A DNA stretch of 64,000 nucleotides, taken from positions 332,071-396,070 of the forward strand of contig NZ_JAJNCY010000004.1 of NCBI RefSeq assembly GCF_021026335.1, given 5' to 3'. Position numbers and translations under genes: made by a program. Numbering within the stretch: the first letter of the stretch is position 1; every line of letters begins with the position of its first letter. The notes beneath the pieces were generated by a model. It did not search any database and was not told where the DNA came from. It saw only the letters and a list, made by a program, of their open reading frames with translations. Positions 28,811 through 39,171 of this stretch are shown in pieces. Source of the DNA: Rhizobium sp. C1 (GTDB lineage Bacteria > Pseudomonadota > Alphaproteobacteria > Rhizobiales > Rhizobiaceae).

Positions 28811-31293
28811 TCCGCAGCGGCAATCGAGCCCATGTCGGGCAGGACTTTCGACGGGATCCGGCAGGTGACTTCGGTGCCCCGACCTTCGACGGAATCAATG
28901 GTGACCTGCCCACCGTGCAGCGTGACGAAGCAGTCGACAATCGCAAGGCCGAGCCCTGCGCCGCTCCCCTTGCCGTGCGATTCGAAGCGATTGAACACCG
29001 TGTCGAGAATATCCTTGGGGATACCCGGCCCGTCATCGGAAACCTTGAAGACGAAATCTTCGCCGTCACGCCAGCATTTCAGCCGGATATTGCTGTGCTC
29101 AGGCGCGAAATTGGCAGCGTTGGTCAGGAGCTTGAGCAGGATCTGCTTCAGCCGCTGCCGATCGGCGTTGATCGCGCCCAGGCCCGCAGGTGCGGTGATC
29201 TGCAGCGTGATGTTCATCTCGTGCAGACGCTCGGCGATCTGCTGGGCAACCTCGTCGAGGAAGCCGTCGAGCGCGATCGGCGCGAAATCCAGCTGCATGA
29301 TTCCGGCGTCGACCGTTGCGAGATCGAGGATGTCGTTGACGATGGTGAGCAGGATCGAGGAAGAGGCGGAGATATGTTCGACATATTCCGCCTGCCGCTC
29401 GTTGAGTGTCCCGAGCGCCGGCGTCTTCAGAAGATCGGTGAAGCCGATGATATTGGTCAGCGGCGACCGCAGCTCGTAGGAGACATGCTGGACGAAGTCG
29501 TTCTTGATCTCGTCGGCCTTTTGCAGTGCAGCGTTCTTTTCGGTCAGCGCCCGTTCGGCGAGAACGCTGTCGGTCATGTCGACAAAGGTCAGCATGGTCT
29601 GCGCATTGGGCAGCGGCGTCACCGCATAGTCGAGCACGAGACCGGTATTGAGCTCGAGGGTCCCGCTGAAATTGGTGCGCTCATCGTCGAAACTGGTGAT
29701 CAGCTGGCCGAAGCGGCGCCAGCCATCGGCCTGTCCATAAGCCGCCATGCAGGCGGTCTCGACCGAGCGGATATGCGTGCCGGGCTTGGCATCGTCTTCG
29801 CGTAAACCCCAGAGCTTGCGGAAGGCGGGGTTGGAAATCCGGATCTTGCCGTCCGGGCCGAACACCGCCACGCCCTCGGCGAGATGATTGATTGTTTCTT
29901 CCTGCACCTTGACGAGCGAATTGTAGAGCGTTTCGAGATTGACCTTCTCGGTCAGGTTCTCGAACACCCATGTCGCGCCGCCCTGCGGCAGGGCATTGGC
30001 AAACACGCGGAGCGTCTGACCATTCGGCAGATACCAGATATCGGTCTGCGTCTCGACGGCGCGATAAACGCCAAGCGCATGCTCGCGCCAGGATTTCCAG
30101 TTGAGCTGTTCAGGCAGGCGGCCCTTGGCGCGCAGGCGGTCCAGAAGCGCGCCATTATCCGGTCGCTGCTCGAGGAAAACGAGATCGAGTTCCCAGAGCT
30201 GCTGGAAGGCCTGATTGTAGAACTGCAGGCGCTGGTCCTTGTCGAAGATCGCGACTGGTGTGCCGAGATGATCGAGGATTTCCGCGTGGCTTTTCAGCGT
30301 GCGCTTGAGCTCTTCGCGCAGCGCCTCCTGCGCCGAGGTATCGATCGCCATTCCGGCAGAGCCGGTGCGGCTCTTTACGTCGAAGACGTCAAAGAAGGCG
30401 CGTTCGCCCCGAACAACGGTCGACACCTTGTCGTGAAAGGGCGCGTCCGAGGTGGCGGTGGCGCGGATTTTCTCGCGCGCGACCGTCGGCAGCAATTCGC
30501 GCCCTTCGCGCAGCGCTTCTTCGCGCGTCTTGGCCTCGACCGCGTCGCCATAGGCTTCGTTGACCCAGGTCAGCCGGCCTTCGGTGTTGCGCTGCCAGAC
30601 CGGCATGTCTATCGTGTCGAGGAGCGCCTGGAACGAGGCGATCGTTGCCGCCAGCCGGTCGCGCTCGATCTGCAGTTCCGCCAGTTCCGCGCGCAGGCTG
30701 TTGAGCGCCACGAAACGCACGAAAGAGCGCCCGCCGGAGACACGGCCCTGCGCCTCGATGGCCTCACCGCGCTGGCTTTCCACCACGAGATCGAAGGGCG
30801 AGCCGTGGCTGCGCAACCTGTCGACGGCGTTTTCGATTTCGGAGGCCGAGCGCGGGCTGAGCCAGCGCCCGAAGGCGATGAAATCGCGATCCTGCACCGG
30901 CGCGCCGGTCTCGAGCGGCAATTGACCGATCACCTCGGTCTGGCCCGAAAGCCCATCCCAGATGACAATGCGGCGATTCTTGTCGGCGATCAGGGCCTGA
31001 TAGCTCGAGATTTTCTGGCTCGCTTCGGAGAGCGCGCTGCGGATTTCCCGGCTTTCGGCCTCGACGGAATTGCGCCGACGGGCATTCCAGAACGAAGAGA
31101 TGAACGCGGCCGATAGGATGCCGGCCAGAATGGCCGCCCCGGCGATGCCGCCGGATGTATAAAGCGAACCGACCGAAGGCGAAGCGGCGAACACGTCCGT
31201 CGCCGTCAGCGCTGTCGTCGCCGTCATGAACACACGAATTGGTCTCAATGGGCTATTCTTCTTGGGCGAACCGGATGTCTGTCCCGAAATCAT
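28807..31293 (-). CDS. divL: DivL-type tyrosine pseudo-kinase / sensor kinase
   Basis: An 828-residue membrane sensor with one membrane segment (about residues 47-68), a coiled region, several PAS-like domains between about 215 and 575, then DHp and HATPase domains. The DHp box reads FVQHVSYELRSPLTN, with Tyr606 where histidine kinases have the phosphoacceptor His; this is the DivL hallmark known in Caulobacter (Tyr550) and Agrobacterium. The ATP lid SDDGPGIPKD and GAGLGLAIV are intact. DivL couples DivK phosphorylation state to the CckA-ChpT-CtrA cell-cycle phosphorelay. It leads the block divL, tsaE-amgK, murU, addB, addA. Confidence 0.92.
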   Translation of the reverse strand: MISGQTSGSPKKNSPLRPIRVFMTATTALTATDVFAASPSVGSLYTSGGIAGAAILAGILSAAFISSFWNARRRNSVEAESREIRSALSEASQKISSYQALIADKNRRIVIWDGLSGQTEVIGQLPLETGAPVQDRDFIAFGRWLSPRSASEIENAVDRLRSHGSPFDLVVESQRGEAIEAQGRVSGGRSFVRFVALNSLRAELAELQIERDRLAATIASFQALLDTIDMPVWQRNTEGRLTWVNEAYGDAVEAKTREEALREGRELLPTVAREKIRATATSDAPFHDKVSTVVRGERAFFDVFDVKSRTGSAGMAIDTSAQEALREELKRTLKSHAEILDHLGTPVAIFDKDQRLQFYNQAFQQLWELDLVFLEQRPDNGALLDRLRAKGRLPEQLNWKSWREHALGVYRAVETQTDIWYLPNGQTLRVFANALPQGGATWVFENLTEKVNLETLYNSLVKVQEETINHLAEGVAVFGPDGKIRISNPAFRKLWGLREDDAKPGTHIRSVETACMAAYGQADGWRRFGQLITSFDDERTNFSGTLELNTGLVLDYAVTPLPNAQTMLTFVDMTDSVLAERALTEKNAALQKADEIKNDFVQHVSYELRSPLTNIIGFTDLLKTPALGTLNERQAEYVEHISASSSILLTIVNDILDLATVDAGIMQLDFAPIALDGFLDEVAQQIAERLHEMNITLQITAPAGLGAINADRQRLKQILLKLLTNAANFAPEHSNIRLKCWRDGEDFVFKVSDDGPGIPKDILDTVFNRFESHGKGSGAGLGLAIVDCFVTLHGGQVTIDSVEGRGTEVTCRIPSKVLPDMGSIAAAE

Positions 31294-31483
31294 GTCCGGT
31301 TATTCTCCATGCAGGTCATGTGAAAGGCCGAAGCGACCATTCCGGGCACAGCCTGCCACGAAGAACTTGTGCGAAGGCTGCGCGGAACGCCTTGATCAGC
31401 GGCCCCCGCAAAACAGTTCAAAACTGCCGAATCATTGCTGGCGACATTACTGCCTTCGGGAATCGTCATAAAGCGAAATGGCC

Positions 31484-31519
31484 AAAAAAGAGCCGCCGGC
31501 AGGTTGCCCCGCCGGCGGC
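31484..31519 (-). terminator. Terminator of ahcY
   Basis: Read leftwards: a stem GCCGCCGGC / GCCGGCGGC (31511-31519 with 31492-31500), a 10-base loop, then a run of six T (31484-31489 as A on the plus strand). It lies about 30 bases past the ahcY stop. The rest of the gap up to divL (31294-31480) holds no visible gene. Confidence 0.88.
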
Positions 31520-31550
31520 CTCTATATGTGGTGGTTGCGACCGAGGGGTC

Positions 31551-32951
31551 TCAGTAGCGGTAGTGTTCCGACTTGAACGGGCCTGTCTGGCCGACGCCGA
31601 TATAGGCGGCCTGTTCTTCCGAAAGTTCCGTCAGCTTCGCGCCGAGCTTGGCGAGATGCAGGCGAGCAACCTTTTCGTCGAGGTGCTTCGGCAGGACGTA
31701 GACATCGTTCTTGTAGTTTTCGCCGCGGGTGAACAGCTCGATCTGGGCGAGAACCTGATTCGTGAACGAAGCCGACATGACGAAGGACGGATGACCCGTT
31801 GCATTGCCGAGGTTGAGCAGGCGGCCTTCCGAGAGAAGGATCATGCGGTTACCCGCGGGGAACTCGACGAGATCGACCTGCGGCTTGACGTTGGTCCACT
31901 TCAGGTTACGCAGCGCGGCCACCTGAATCTCGTTGTCGAAGTGGCCGATATTGCCGACGATCGCCATGTCCTTCATCGCGCGCATATGCTCGATGCGGAT
32001 AACGTCCTTGTTGCCGGTCGTCGTGATGAAAATGTCAGCGGAGGAGACGACATCTTCGAGCTGAACGACTTCGAAACCGTCCATGGCGGCCTGAAGCGCG
32101 CAGATCGGGTCGACTTCCGTGACCTTCACGCGAGCGCCGGCGCCCTGAAGCGAGGCGGCAGAACCCTTGCCCACGTCGCCGTAACCGCAGACGACGGCAA
32201 CCTTGCCGGCCATCATCACGTCGGTGCCGCGGCGGATGCCGTCAACCAACGATTCCTTGCAGCCGTACTTGTTGTCGAACTTCGACTTCGTGACCGAGTC
32301 GTTGACGTTGATGGCCGGGAAGGGCAGCAGGCCCTTCTTGGCGAGCTGGTAGAGACGGTTGACGCCCGTCGTCGTTTCTTCCGTCACGCCCTTGATGGCG
32401 GCGCGCTGCTTGGTGAACCAGCCCGGCGAAGCTTCCAGACGCTTCTTGATCTGTGCGAAGAGGATCTCTTCTTCTTCCGAACCCGGGTTCGAGAGGACGT
32501 TCTCGCCGGCTTCAGCGCGGGCGCCGAGCAGGATGTACATGGTGGCATCGCCGCCGTCGTCGAGGATCATGTTCGACACGCCGCCGTCGGTCCACTGGAA
32601 GATCATGTCCGTGTAGGTCCAGTATTCGTAGAGCGACTCGCCCTTCTTTGCGAAGACCGGGATGCCGGCAGCGGCAATGGCTGCTGCGGCATGGTCCTGC
32701 GTCGAGAAGATGTTGCACGAGGCCCAGCGGACTTCGGCGCCGAGCTTGACCAGCGTTTCGATCAGAACCGCAGTCTGGATCGTCATGTGCAGAGAACCGG
32801 TGATGCGTGCGCCCTTCAGCGGCTTCGTGGTTCCGAATTCCTCGCGCGCAGCCATCAGGCCCGGCATTTCGGTTTCGGCAATTTGGATTTCCTTGCGGCC
32901 AAAATCGGCAAGGTTGATATCGGTCACGATATAGTCGTTGGCTTTGCTCAT
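31551..32951 (-). CDS. ahcY: S-adenosylhomocysteine hydrolase
   Basis: A 466-residue NAD-dependent enzyme that cleaves SAH to homocysteine and adenosine, relieving product inhibition of methyltransferases. The NAD loop [12 protein letters not shown] lies near residue 255; the substrate segment [13 protein letters not shown] is near 56-68; the C-terminal FKSEHYRY motif that closes over NAD of the partner subunit is complete. The ATG at 32951, three bases after an in-frame TTG, follows a GGAG at 6-9 bases. Two leader hairpins and a strong palindrome lie upstream, listed separately. Confidence 0.97.
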   Translation of the reverse strand: MSKANDYIVTDINLADFGRKEIQIAETEMPGLMAAREEFGTTKPLKGARITGSLHMTIQTAVLIETLVKLGAEVRWASCNIFSTQDHAAAAIAAAGIPVFAKKGESLYEYWTYTDMIFQWTDGGVSNMILDDGGDATMYILLGARAEAGENVLSNPGSEEEEILFAQIKKRLEASPGWFTKQRAAIKGVTEETTTGVNRLYQLAKKGLLPFPAINVNDSVTKSKFDNKYGCKESLVDGIRRGTDVMMAGKVAVVCGYGDVGKGSAASLQGAGARVKVTEVDPICALQAAMDGFEVVQLEDVVSSADIFITTTGNKDVIRIEHMRAMKDMAIVGNIGHFDNEIQVAALRNLKWTNVKPQVDLVEFPAGNRMILLSEGRLLNLGNATGHPSFVMSASFTNQVLAQIELFTRGENYKNDVYVLPKHLDEKVARLHLAKLGAKLTELSEEQAAYIGVGQTGPFKSEHYRY

Positions 32952-32977
32952 CAAATTCTCCAGATCCGGCGGAAACA

Positions 32978-33028
32978 GGGCTCAAAACATCAGAACCCAA
33001 CGGACGCAATGCCGGTCATTGGCGTCCG
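32978..33028 (-). promoter_or_regulatory. Two tandem hairpins in the ahcY leader
   Basis: Between the palindrome and the ahcY start are two inverted repeats: 33001-33011 with 33017-33028 (CGGACGCAATG and CATTGGCGTCCG, one bulged base) and 32978-32983 with 32993-32998 (GGGCTC and GAACCC, one G-U pair). They would lie in the 5' leader. I could not match them to the SAH or SAM riboswitch consensus from memory. Regulation at this level is a possibility only. Confidence 0.4.
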
Positions 33029-33078
33029 AGAAATGGATATGTGCTATGTATCAGCGATGGGGTCTTTTGGCAATCAGG

Positions 33079-33106
33079 ATATAAAGAAGTCTTTATGTCT
33101 TTATAT
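33079..33106. promoter_or_regulatory. Candidate operator upstream of ahcY
   Basis: Overlapping perfect inverted repeats: ATAAAGA-AG-TCTTTAT (33081-33096) and ATATAAAGA...TCTTTATAT (33079-33087 with 33098-33106). The type of repeat resembles sites of ArsR-family SAH-responsive regulators (SahR) found at methionine-cycle genes, but that link is inference. It lies about 130 bases from the ahcY start. Confidence 0.5.
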
Positions 33107-33187
33107 GAAAGGATGAATCAACCGTTAGGGACAGCTTTCGCAGGCCGGGAATGCCGGCTGAAAAGATCTGATACGCGTTGGAAAAGT

Positions 33188-33460
33188 TCAGGCCTCTTCA
33201 CCGAACTTGTTGGCAACCAGGGCTGCGATGGCCTCAAGCGCTGCATCGGCCTGGACGCCTTCTGCTTCGATCATGATGGTGCAGCCGGGGCTGGCGGCCA
33301 GCATCATGAGCCCCATGATGGAGGTGCCACCAACCGTCATTCCATCTTTGGAAACGGTGATCTTGGCATCGAAGCCCTCGACAGTCTGGACAAATTTGGC
33401 TGAGGCCCGGGCATGCAGGCCGCGTTTGTTGATGATCAGAAGCTCGCGAGAAACGGACAC
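33188..33460 (-). CDS. ptsH: Phosphocarrier protein HPr
   Basis: A 90-residue phosphocarrier. The phosphoacceptor is His16 in NKRGLHARAS, and Ser47 in GGTSIMGLMM is the regulatory serine that HprK phosphorylates. The start is a GTG at 33460, which opens the family's first strand (SVSRELLIINKRG); the longer frame upstream overlaps the EIIA gene. The open frame ends just before the ahcY leader. No sugar EIIBC component is near, so this belongs to the regulatory PTS typical of alphaproteobacteria, fed by PtsP (EI-Ntr). Confidence 0.93.
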   Translation of the reverse strand: MSVSRELLIINKRGLHARASAKFVQTVEGFDAKITVSKDGMTVGGTSIMGLMMLAASPGCTIMIEAEGVQADAALEAIAALVANKFGEEA

Positions 33461-33488
33461 CTTGAGGTCTTGCTCCTGATCCTGAGGA

Positions 33489-33890
33489 CTACTTGCTGGC
33501 CAGCACGCTGCTAGCGACATTGATGTATTTGCGCCCGGCTTCCGACGAATCCGTGAGCGCCTTCTGCATGTTGTTTTCGCCGCGAATGCCGGCAAGCTTG
33601 ATCAGCATGGGAAGATTGACGCCGGCAATGACCTCGATCAGCCCCGCCGACATGACGGAGATGGCGAGGTTTGAAGGCGTACCGCCGAACATGTCGGTCA
33701 GGATGATGACGCCGTGGCCTTCGTCCGCGCGCATCACGGAATCGAGAATATCCTGCCGGCGCTGATCCATGTCGTCTTCCGGCCCGATCGAAACGGTTTC
33801 AAGCTGCTTTTGCGGCCCGACCACATGTTCGAGGGCATGACGAAATTCTTCAGCCAGCTTGCCATGGGTGACAAGCACAAGTCCGATCAT
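33489..33890 (-). CDS. PTS EIIA component, mannose family (regulatory PTS)
   Basis: A 133-residue EIIA-Man-type protein. His9 in LVLVTHGKLAEE is the phosphoacceptor, and GVIILTDMFGGTPSN (about residues 60-74) is the conserved active-site strand and loop. There is no attached IIB domain and no transporter in the neighbourhood. In alphaproteobacteria such a EIIA accepts phosphate from HPr and acts as a regulator rather than a sugar importer. It lies 28 bases from HPr and 148 bases after hprK; the latter gap has a GTCCACC / GGTGGAC hairpin at 33952-33970. Confidence 0.92.
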   Translation of the reverse strand: MIGLVLVTHGKLAEEFRHALEHVVGPQKQLETVSIGPEDDMDQRRQDILDSVMRADEGHGVIILTDMFGGTPSNLAISVMSAGLIEVIAGVNLPMLIKLAGIRGENNMQKALTDSSEAGRKYINVASSVLASK

Positions 33891-34038
33891 GTCGCATTTC
33901 GCTCCATTGCACAGTCCAGAGGGACGCCTGTTATCGCATTGTATTCATAACGTCCACCGACAAGGTGGACATCATGGCGAGGAAATTTCGAAGTGCAAGA
34001 GCAAAATAGAGGCCGATAAAGCCCCTAAATGCCCTGAA

Positions 34039-34488
34039 TTACCGCCGCGAGGCGGCAAGACGAAGCAATTGATCCAGGATTTGTGTCGAGGTAGCCGGCA
34101 ATCGCAACAGGGGCAGGGCGCCGATTGATTCCATTTCAAACTGCTCGTCTTCAGGCGGGATTCGTTCCGATGTTGCAACCTCGACTGGAAGAACTGCGAA
34201 GTCCATGACGGCGGCGGCAATTGCGGGAACGTCGACAATTCCGGCCCCGCGTAGTTCTGCCTGCCCCGCGATCGTATCGATCGCCTCCGCAACAATGCGC
34301 TCCGCCCTCAGAGACACGATTACCTGATCGTCGCCGACAAAGGCTGCGAACTGACCCAGCGTCCGTGCCTCGGCAAGACAGGCAAGGGCGCTTGTCGTCT
34401 TGCCGCTTCCGGAGGGCCCCACAAAAAGAAAACCCTGCGTGCCGATCACGATGGCGGTGGCGTGCTGGTTGCGGACGGTTCCACTCAT
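34039..34488 (-). CDS. hprK: Short HPr kinase/phosphorylase
   Basis: A 149-residue protein holding only the C-terminal catalytic domain of HprK: P-loop VGPSGSGKTTSA at about residues 23-34 and later AGIVDVPAI and ERIPPEDEQFE segments. The N-terminal domain of the Firmicutes enzyme, over 100 residues, is absent, as is usual in alphaproteobacteria. It should phosphorylate Ser47 of HPr. Its ATG overlaps the chvG stop (ATGA), so sensor kinase and HprK are co-translated. Confidence 0.9.
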   Translation of the reverse strand: MSGTVRNQHATAIVIGTQGFLFVGPSGSGKTTSALACLAEARTLGQFAAFVGDDQVIVSLRAERIVAEAIDTIAGQAELRGAGIVDVPAIAAAVMDFAVLPVEVATSERIPPEDEQFEMESIGALPLLRLPATSTQILDQLLRLAASRR

Positions 34489-36317
34489 TCTTCGGTAAAG
34501 GCCGGCAGCGTCAGAATGAAGCGCGCGCCTGCCGGCTTTTCGCCGTCGTATGACGGCAGGTTTTCGGCTCGCAGTGTGCCTTGATGCGCCTCCGCGATCT
34601 GGCGGCTGATCGAAAGGCCGAGGCCCGAATTCTGCCCGAAATCCTCGCCCTCCGGCCGGTCGGTATAGAAGCGTTCGAAAATGCGCTCAATATCCTCGGC
34701 CTGGATGCCGGGCCCGTTATCCTCGACGATGACGACGCACTGATGGCGGTTGCGCGTGAGCTTCACCAGGATCCGGCCGTTTTTCATCGGCACGAACGAG
34801 CGGGCGTTTTCGATGAGATTGGTGATGATCTGGCCGATGCGCAGATCGTGACCCGGCACGCGGAACCCGTCCTTGACACCCTTGGCGTTACGATCGATCT
34901 GCAGGTCGATCGTAACCGGCTTCTTGGCGCTGCGGATTTCACGTGAAATGCTGACGAGATCGCCGAGCAGCTTTTCAAGATCGACCTCGCGCTGGTCGAC
35001 GCGCGCCAGCTCGGCATCCAGACGCGACGCATCGGAAATATCGCTGATCAGTCGATCCAGCCGGCGAACGTCGTGCTGGATAATGTCCATCAAGCGTTGC
35101 TTGGACGTATCGGTCTTTGCGAGCGGCAGCGTCTCGACGGCGCTCCGCAGCGATGTCAGGGGGTTTTTCAGCTCGTGGCTGACATCGGCCGCGAACTGCT
35201 CGATGGCGTCGATGCGGTCGTAAAGCGCGTTGGTCATCCCGCGAAGCGCGATGGAAAGATTGCCGATCTCGTCCTGACGATCGGAGAAATCCGGAATTTC
35301 CGCACGTTCCTTGCCGCGTCTCACCCGAATGGCGGCGGCCGACAGGCGCCGGAGCGGCGTCGCAATTGTCGATGACAGCAGCAGCGAAACGATGACGTTG
35401 ACCAGCGTCGCCACACCAAAGACGCGCAGGATGGCGAAGCGCTCCGCATGCACGATCTTGTCGATATCGCCGGCCTGGGTCGACAGAAGCAGCACGCCCA
35501 GCACGGCGCGGAAACGCTGGATCGGCACAGCGACCGAAACGATCAGCTCGCCGTCATCATTGATGCGAACCACCGCGCCGCGAACGCCGGTCAGCGCATT
35601 CATCACTTCCGGATAGATCGAACCGTCACCGCCGGGCGATTCCTTGTAGACCGGCAGATCGCCTTGCTGCAGCAGCCGGTTGAAGAAATTGGCGATCCGG
35701 TCGGTCCAGCTGACGGGCTCGCCCTGCAGCGGCGGCAGGTCGAACCGCAGCACCTGCGCGCCGGTATAGAGATGCTTGGAATCCAGGATCAGATTGGCGT
35801 CGGCATCATAGATGCGCGCCCGCGTCCGCGTCGGCGAAATCAGGCGGCGAAGCACGGGGGCCACGCGCTGCGGCACGATCGGGAATTCCAGATCCTCGTC
35901 ATTGGGAACCGGCGTGATGCTTTGCCCGGCCTGCAGCTCCAGCAGCTTTTGGGGGTCGATAGTGATCGAATTCGTGTCGACAGAGGCAGACGCAGCAATC
36001 GCCCCCGAAATGATCTCGCCCTGTGTCAGCAGGCTTTCGACGCGCGCGTCGATCAGGCCCTCGCGAAACTGGTTGAGATAGAGAATGCCGCCGACAAGAA
36101 CGATGAGGGCGGTGAAGTTGAAGAAGAGAATGCGGCGCGTGAGGCTTGAGAAAACCGCATGGCGCAGTATCCGGCGGATACGCGGAAACGGCCAGAAACG
36201 CACACGTCCGCCGGGACGCTTGTCCCCGGCATCCAATGTGTCTTCCAGGCCGTGATCGAGAGAATTGTCCGCCAATGGTGCTGTCCGCGTCGCCTGATTG
36301 CGACACCCGGGGCGCAC
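34485..36317 (-). CDS. chvG: ChvG/ExoS sensor histidine kinase
   Basis: A 610-residue membrane kinase. It has a basic cytoplasmic N-terminus, two membrane segments (about 62-84 and 296-319) around a periplasmic sensor of about 210 residues, a HAMP-like region, and a DHp with His381 in FAADVSHELKNPLTSL. The HATPase domain has VEDNGPGIQAED and GLGLSISRQIAEAH. ChvG senses acid and host signals, controlled by periplasmic ExoR, and phosphorylates ChvI to switch succinoglycan, motility and virulence genes. The start is a GTG at 36317 without an obvious ribosome site, so it is uncertain. A parS-like palindrome lies inside the gene. Confidence 0.95.
   Translation of the reverse strand: MRPGCRNQATRTAPLADNSLDHGLEDTLDAGDKRPGGRVRFWPFPRIRRILRHAVFSSLTRRILFFNFTALIVLVGGILYLNQFREGLIDARVESLLTQGEIISGAIAASASVDTNSITIDPQKLLELQAGQSITPVPNDEDLEFPIVPQRVAPVLRRLISPTRTRARIYDADANLILDSKHLYTGAQVLRFDLPPLQGEPVSWTDRIANFFNRLLQQGDLPVYKESPGGDGSIYPEVMNALTGVRGAVVRINDDGELIVSVAVPIQRFRAVLGVLLLSTQAGDIDKIVHAERFAILRVFGVATLVNVIVSLLLSSTIATPLRRLSAAAIRVRRGKERAEIPDFSDRQDEIGNLSIALRGMTNALYDRIDAIEQFAADVSHELKNPLTSLRSAVETLPLAKTDTSKQRLMDIIQHDVRRLDRLISDISDASRLDAELARVDQREVDLEKLLGDLVSISREIRSAKKPVTIDLQIDRNAKGVKDGFRVPGHDLRIGQIITNLIENARSFVPMKNGRILVKLTRNRHQCVVIVEDNGPGIQAEDIERIFERFYTDRPEGEDFGQNSGLGLSISRQIAEAHQGTLRAENLPSYDGEKPAGARFILTLPAFTEE
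34935..34950. promoter_or_regulatory. parS-like palindrome inside chvG
   Basis: GATTTCACGTGAAATG contains the 12-base palindrome TTTCACGTGAAA, the core of the parS consensus, with four mismatches in the outer bases. It is a coding segment, so it could be chance. Confidence 0.4.
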
Positions 36318-36362
36318 CGAAATGGCCCCGCTGATTACTCGCTACTACCGTAAATCCGTGGT

Positions 36363-37100
36363 TCAGGCGGCTTCGCGGAACCTGTATCCGACGCCATAGA
36401 GCGTCTCGATCATGTCGAATTCCGTGTCAACCATCTTGAACTTCTTGCGCAGCCGCTTGATGTGGCTGTCGATCGTCCGGTCGTCGACATATACCTGTTC
36501 GTCATAGGCCGCGTCCATAAGCGAATCGCGGCTTTTTACCACGCCTGGACGCTGTGCCAGCGAATGCAGGATGAGGAATTCGGTGACGGTCAGCGTGACC
36601 GGCTCGCCCTTCCACGTGCAGGTATGGCGCTCCTGGTCCATGATGAGCTGCCCGCGTTCCAGCGAACGCGACGGCGCGGCGGCTGCGGCACCCGGCTTTG
36701 CCGTGGTGCCGGCAATGGCGGCAGCCTCGCGGCTTGCGGCCCGGCGAAGCACCGCCTTCACGCGCTCCACCAGCAGACGCTGCGAGAACGGCTTGGTGAT
36801 GAAATCGTCCGCGCCCATCTTCAGGCCGAAAAGTTCGTCGATCTCTTCATCCTTGGAGGTCAGGAAGATCACCGGCAGATCGGATTTCTGGCGCAGGCGA
36901 CGCAGCAGTTCCATGCCGTCCATGCGCGGCATCTTGATGTCGAAAATTGCAAGCTGCGGGGGGCGAGCCAGAAGACCCTCGAGGGCGGATGCGCCATCTG
37001 TATAGGTCTCGACCTTGTAACCCTCCGCTTCGAGGGCGATCGAAACAGACGTCAGAATGTTCCGGTCATCGTCCACGAGTGCAATTGTCAGCATGGGCAT
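36363..37100 (-). CDS. chvI: ChvI response regulator
   Basis: A 245-residue OmpR-family regulator. The receiver domain has the acidic triad in ALVDDD (residues 7-12), phosphoacceptor Asp54 in IFDIKMP, and Lys in FITKPFS. After an Ala/Pro-rich linker (about 125-145), the winged-helix DNA-binding domain runs from about 155 to 240 ([27 protein letters not shown]). A GGAG sits five bases before the ATG at 37100; a second ATG lies two codons later. chvI-chvG-hprK-EIIA-HPr run in one direction, and pckA is divergent, as in Agrobacterium and Sinorhizobium. Confidence 0.95.
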   Translation of the reverse strand: MPMLTIALVDDDRNILTSVSIALEAEGYKVETYTDGASALEGLLARPPQLAIFDIKMPRMDGMELLRRLRQKSDLPVIFLTSKDEEIDELFGLKMGADDFITKPFSQRLLVERVKAVLRRAASREAAAIAGTTAKPGAAAAAPSRSLERGQLIMDQERHTCTWKGEPVTLTVTEFLILHSLAQRPGVVKSRDSLMDAAYDEQVYVDDRTIDSHIKRLRKKFKMVDTEFDMIETLYGVGYRFREAA

Positions 37101-37421
37101 TCATCTCCTTCATACGATCGCGTGGCGCAGCCGGCATGTCAGGCCGCGCCCGTTTGAGTCGGTTCGCTTCTTGAGGATAAAGGTGGAACAAATTGTGGCA
37201 AGCGGAAAGAGCCCGCACCCGCACGCAATTTTTTACCGCTCGGACAAAATCGTCTTACGGGGACTTTCTTCAAACGATTTAAAAAATCGGTTGGAAAATT
37301 AAATCGATTAATATATTGATATCATTGTAAAATTATACGTTTTGCCAATTGTCTTTTTAAAAAACTCTGCCTATGTTCGCCCACATCGACGGTGCAATGA
37401 GTTAGAAAAGGATTTTGCACG
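37101..37421. promoter_or_regulatory. A/T-rich divergent control region, chvI / pckA
   Basis: A 321-base gap much richer in A/T than its surroundings between 37260 and 37365. It contains CGATTTAAAAAATCG (37275-37289, an inverted repeat) and TTAAATCGATTAA (37299-37311), both potential regulator sites. A sigma-70-like pair on the pckA side is listed separately. No gene is seen. Confidence 0.5.
37349..37377 (+). promoter_or_regulatory. Probable pckA promoter
   Basis: TTGTCT (37349-37354) and TATGTT (37372-37377) are separated by 17 bases and lie 45 bases before the pckA start. The boxes are seen; activity is inferred. Confidence 0.45.
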
Positions 37422-39032
<1,611 letters not shown>

Positions 39033-39049
39033 GCCAGAGGACCACAGAC

Positions 39050-39065
39050 GGATTCACGTGAAACC
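39050..39065. promoter_or_regulatory. parS-like palindrome between pckA and arfB
   Basis: GGATTCACGTGAAACC has three mismatches to the parS consensus and keeps TTCACGTGAAAC. It is non-coding and runs into the left arm of the pckA terminator. Confidence 0.5.
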
Positions 39066-39093
39066 CGGTGTGCTGGAACGCGCGCCGGGTTTT
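39061..39093 (+). terminator. Terminator of pckA
   Basis: AAACCCGG (39061-39068) pairs with CCGGGTTT (39085-39092), with a 16-base loop that can pair further, followed by one more T and CCC. It is about 30 bases past the stop. Confidence 0.7.
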
Positions 39094-39171
39094 CCCGTTT
39101 CCGGGTTGTTTGACGCCGGCGGAACATGTGAAATAGAGGTCAGCGTCCGCAACGCCGCAGGAATAGGAAGA

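Noticed and set aside
32955..33060. SAH or SAM riboswitch upstream of ahcY
   Set aside because: Hairpins are present but I could not match the conserved core of known SAH or SAM classes; reported only as unknown leader structure.
37299..37311. CtrA-binding site TTAA-N7-TTAA between chvI and pckA
   Set aside because: The two TTAA halves are only five bases apart, not seven.
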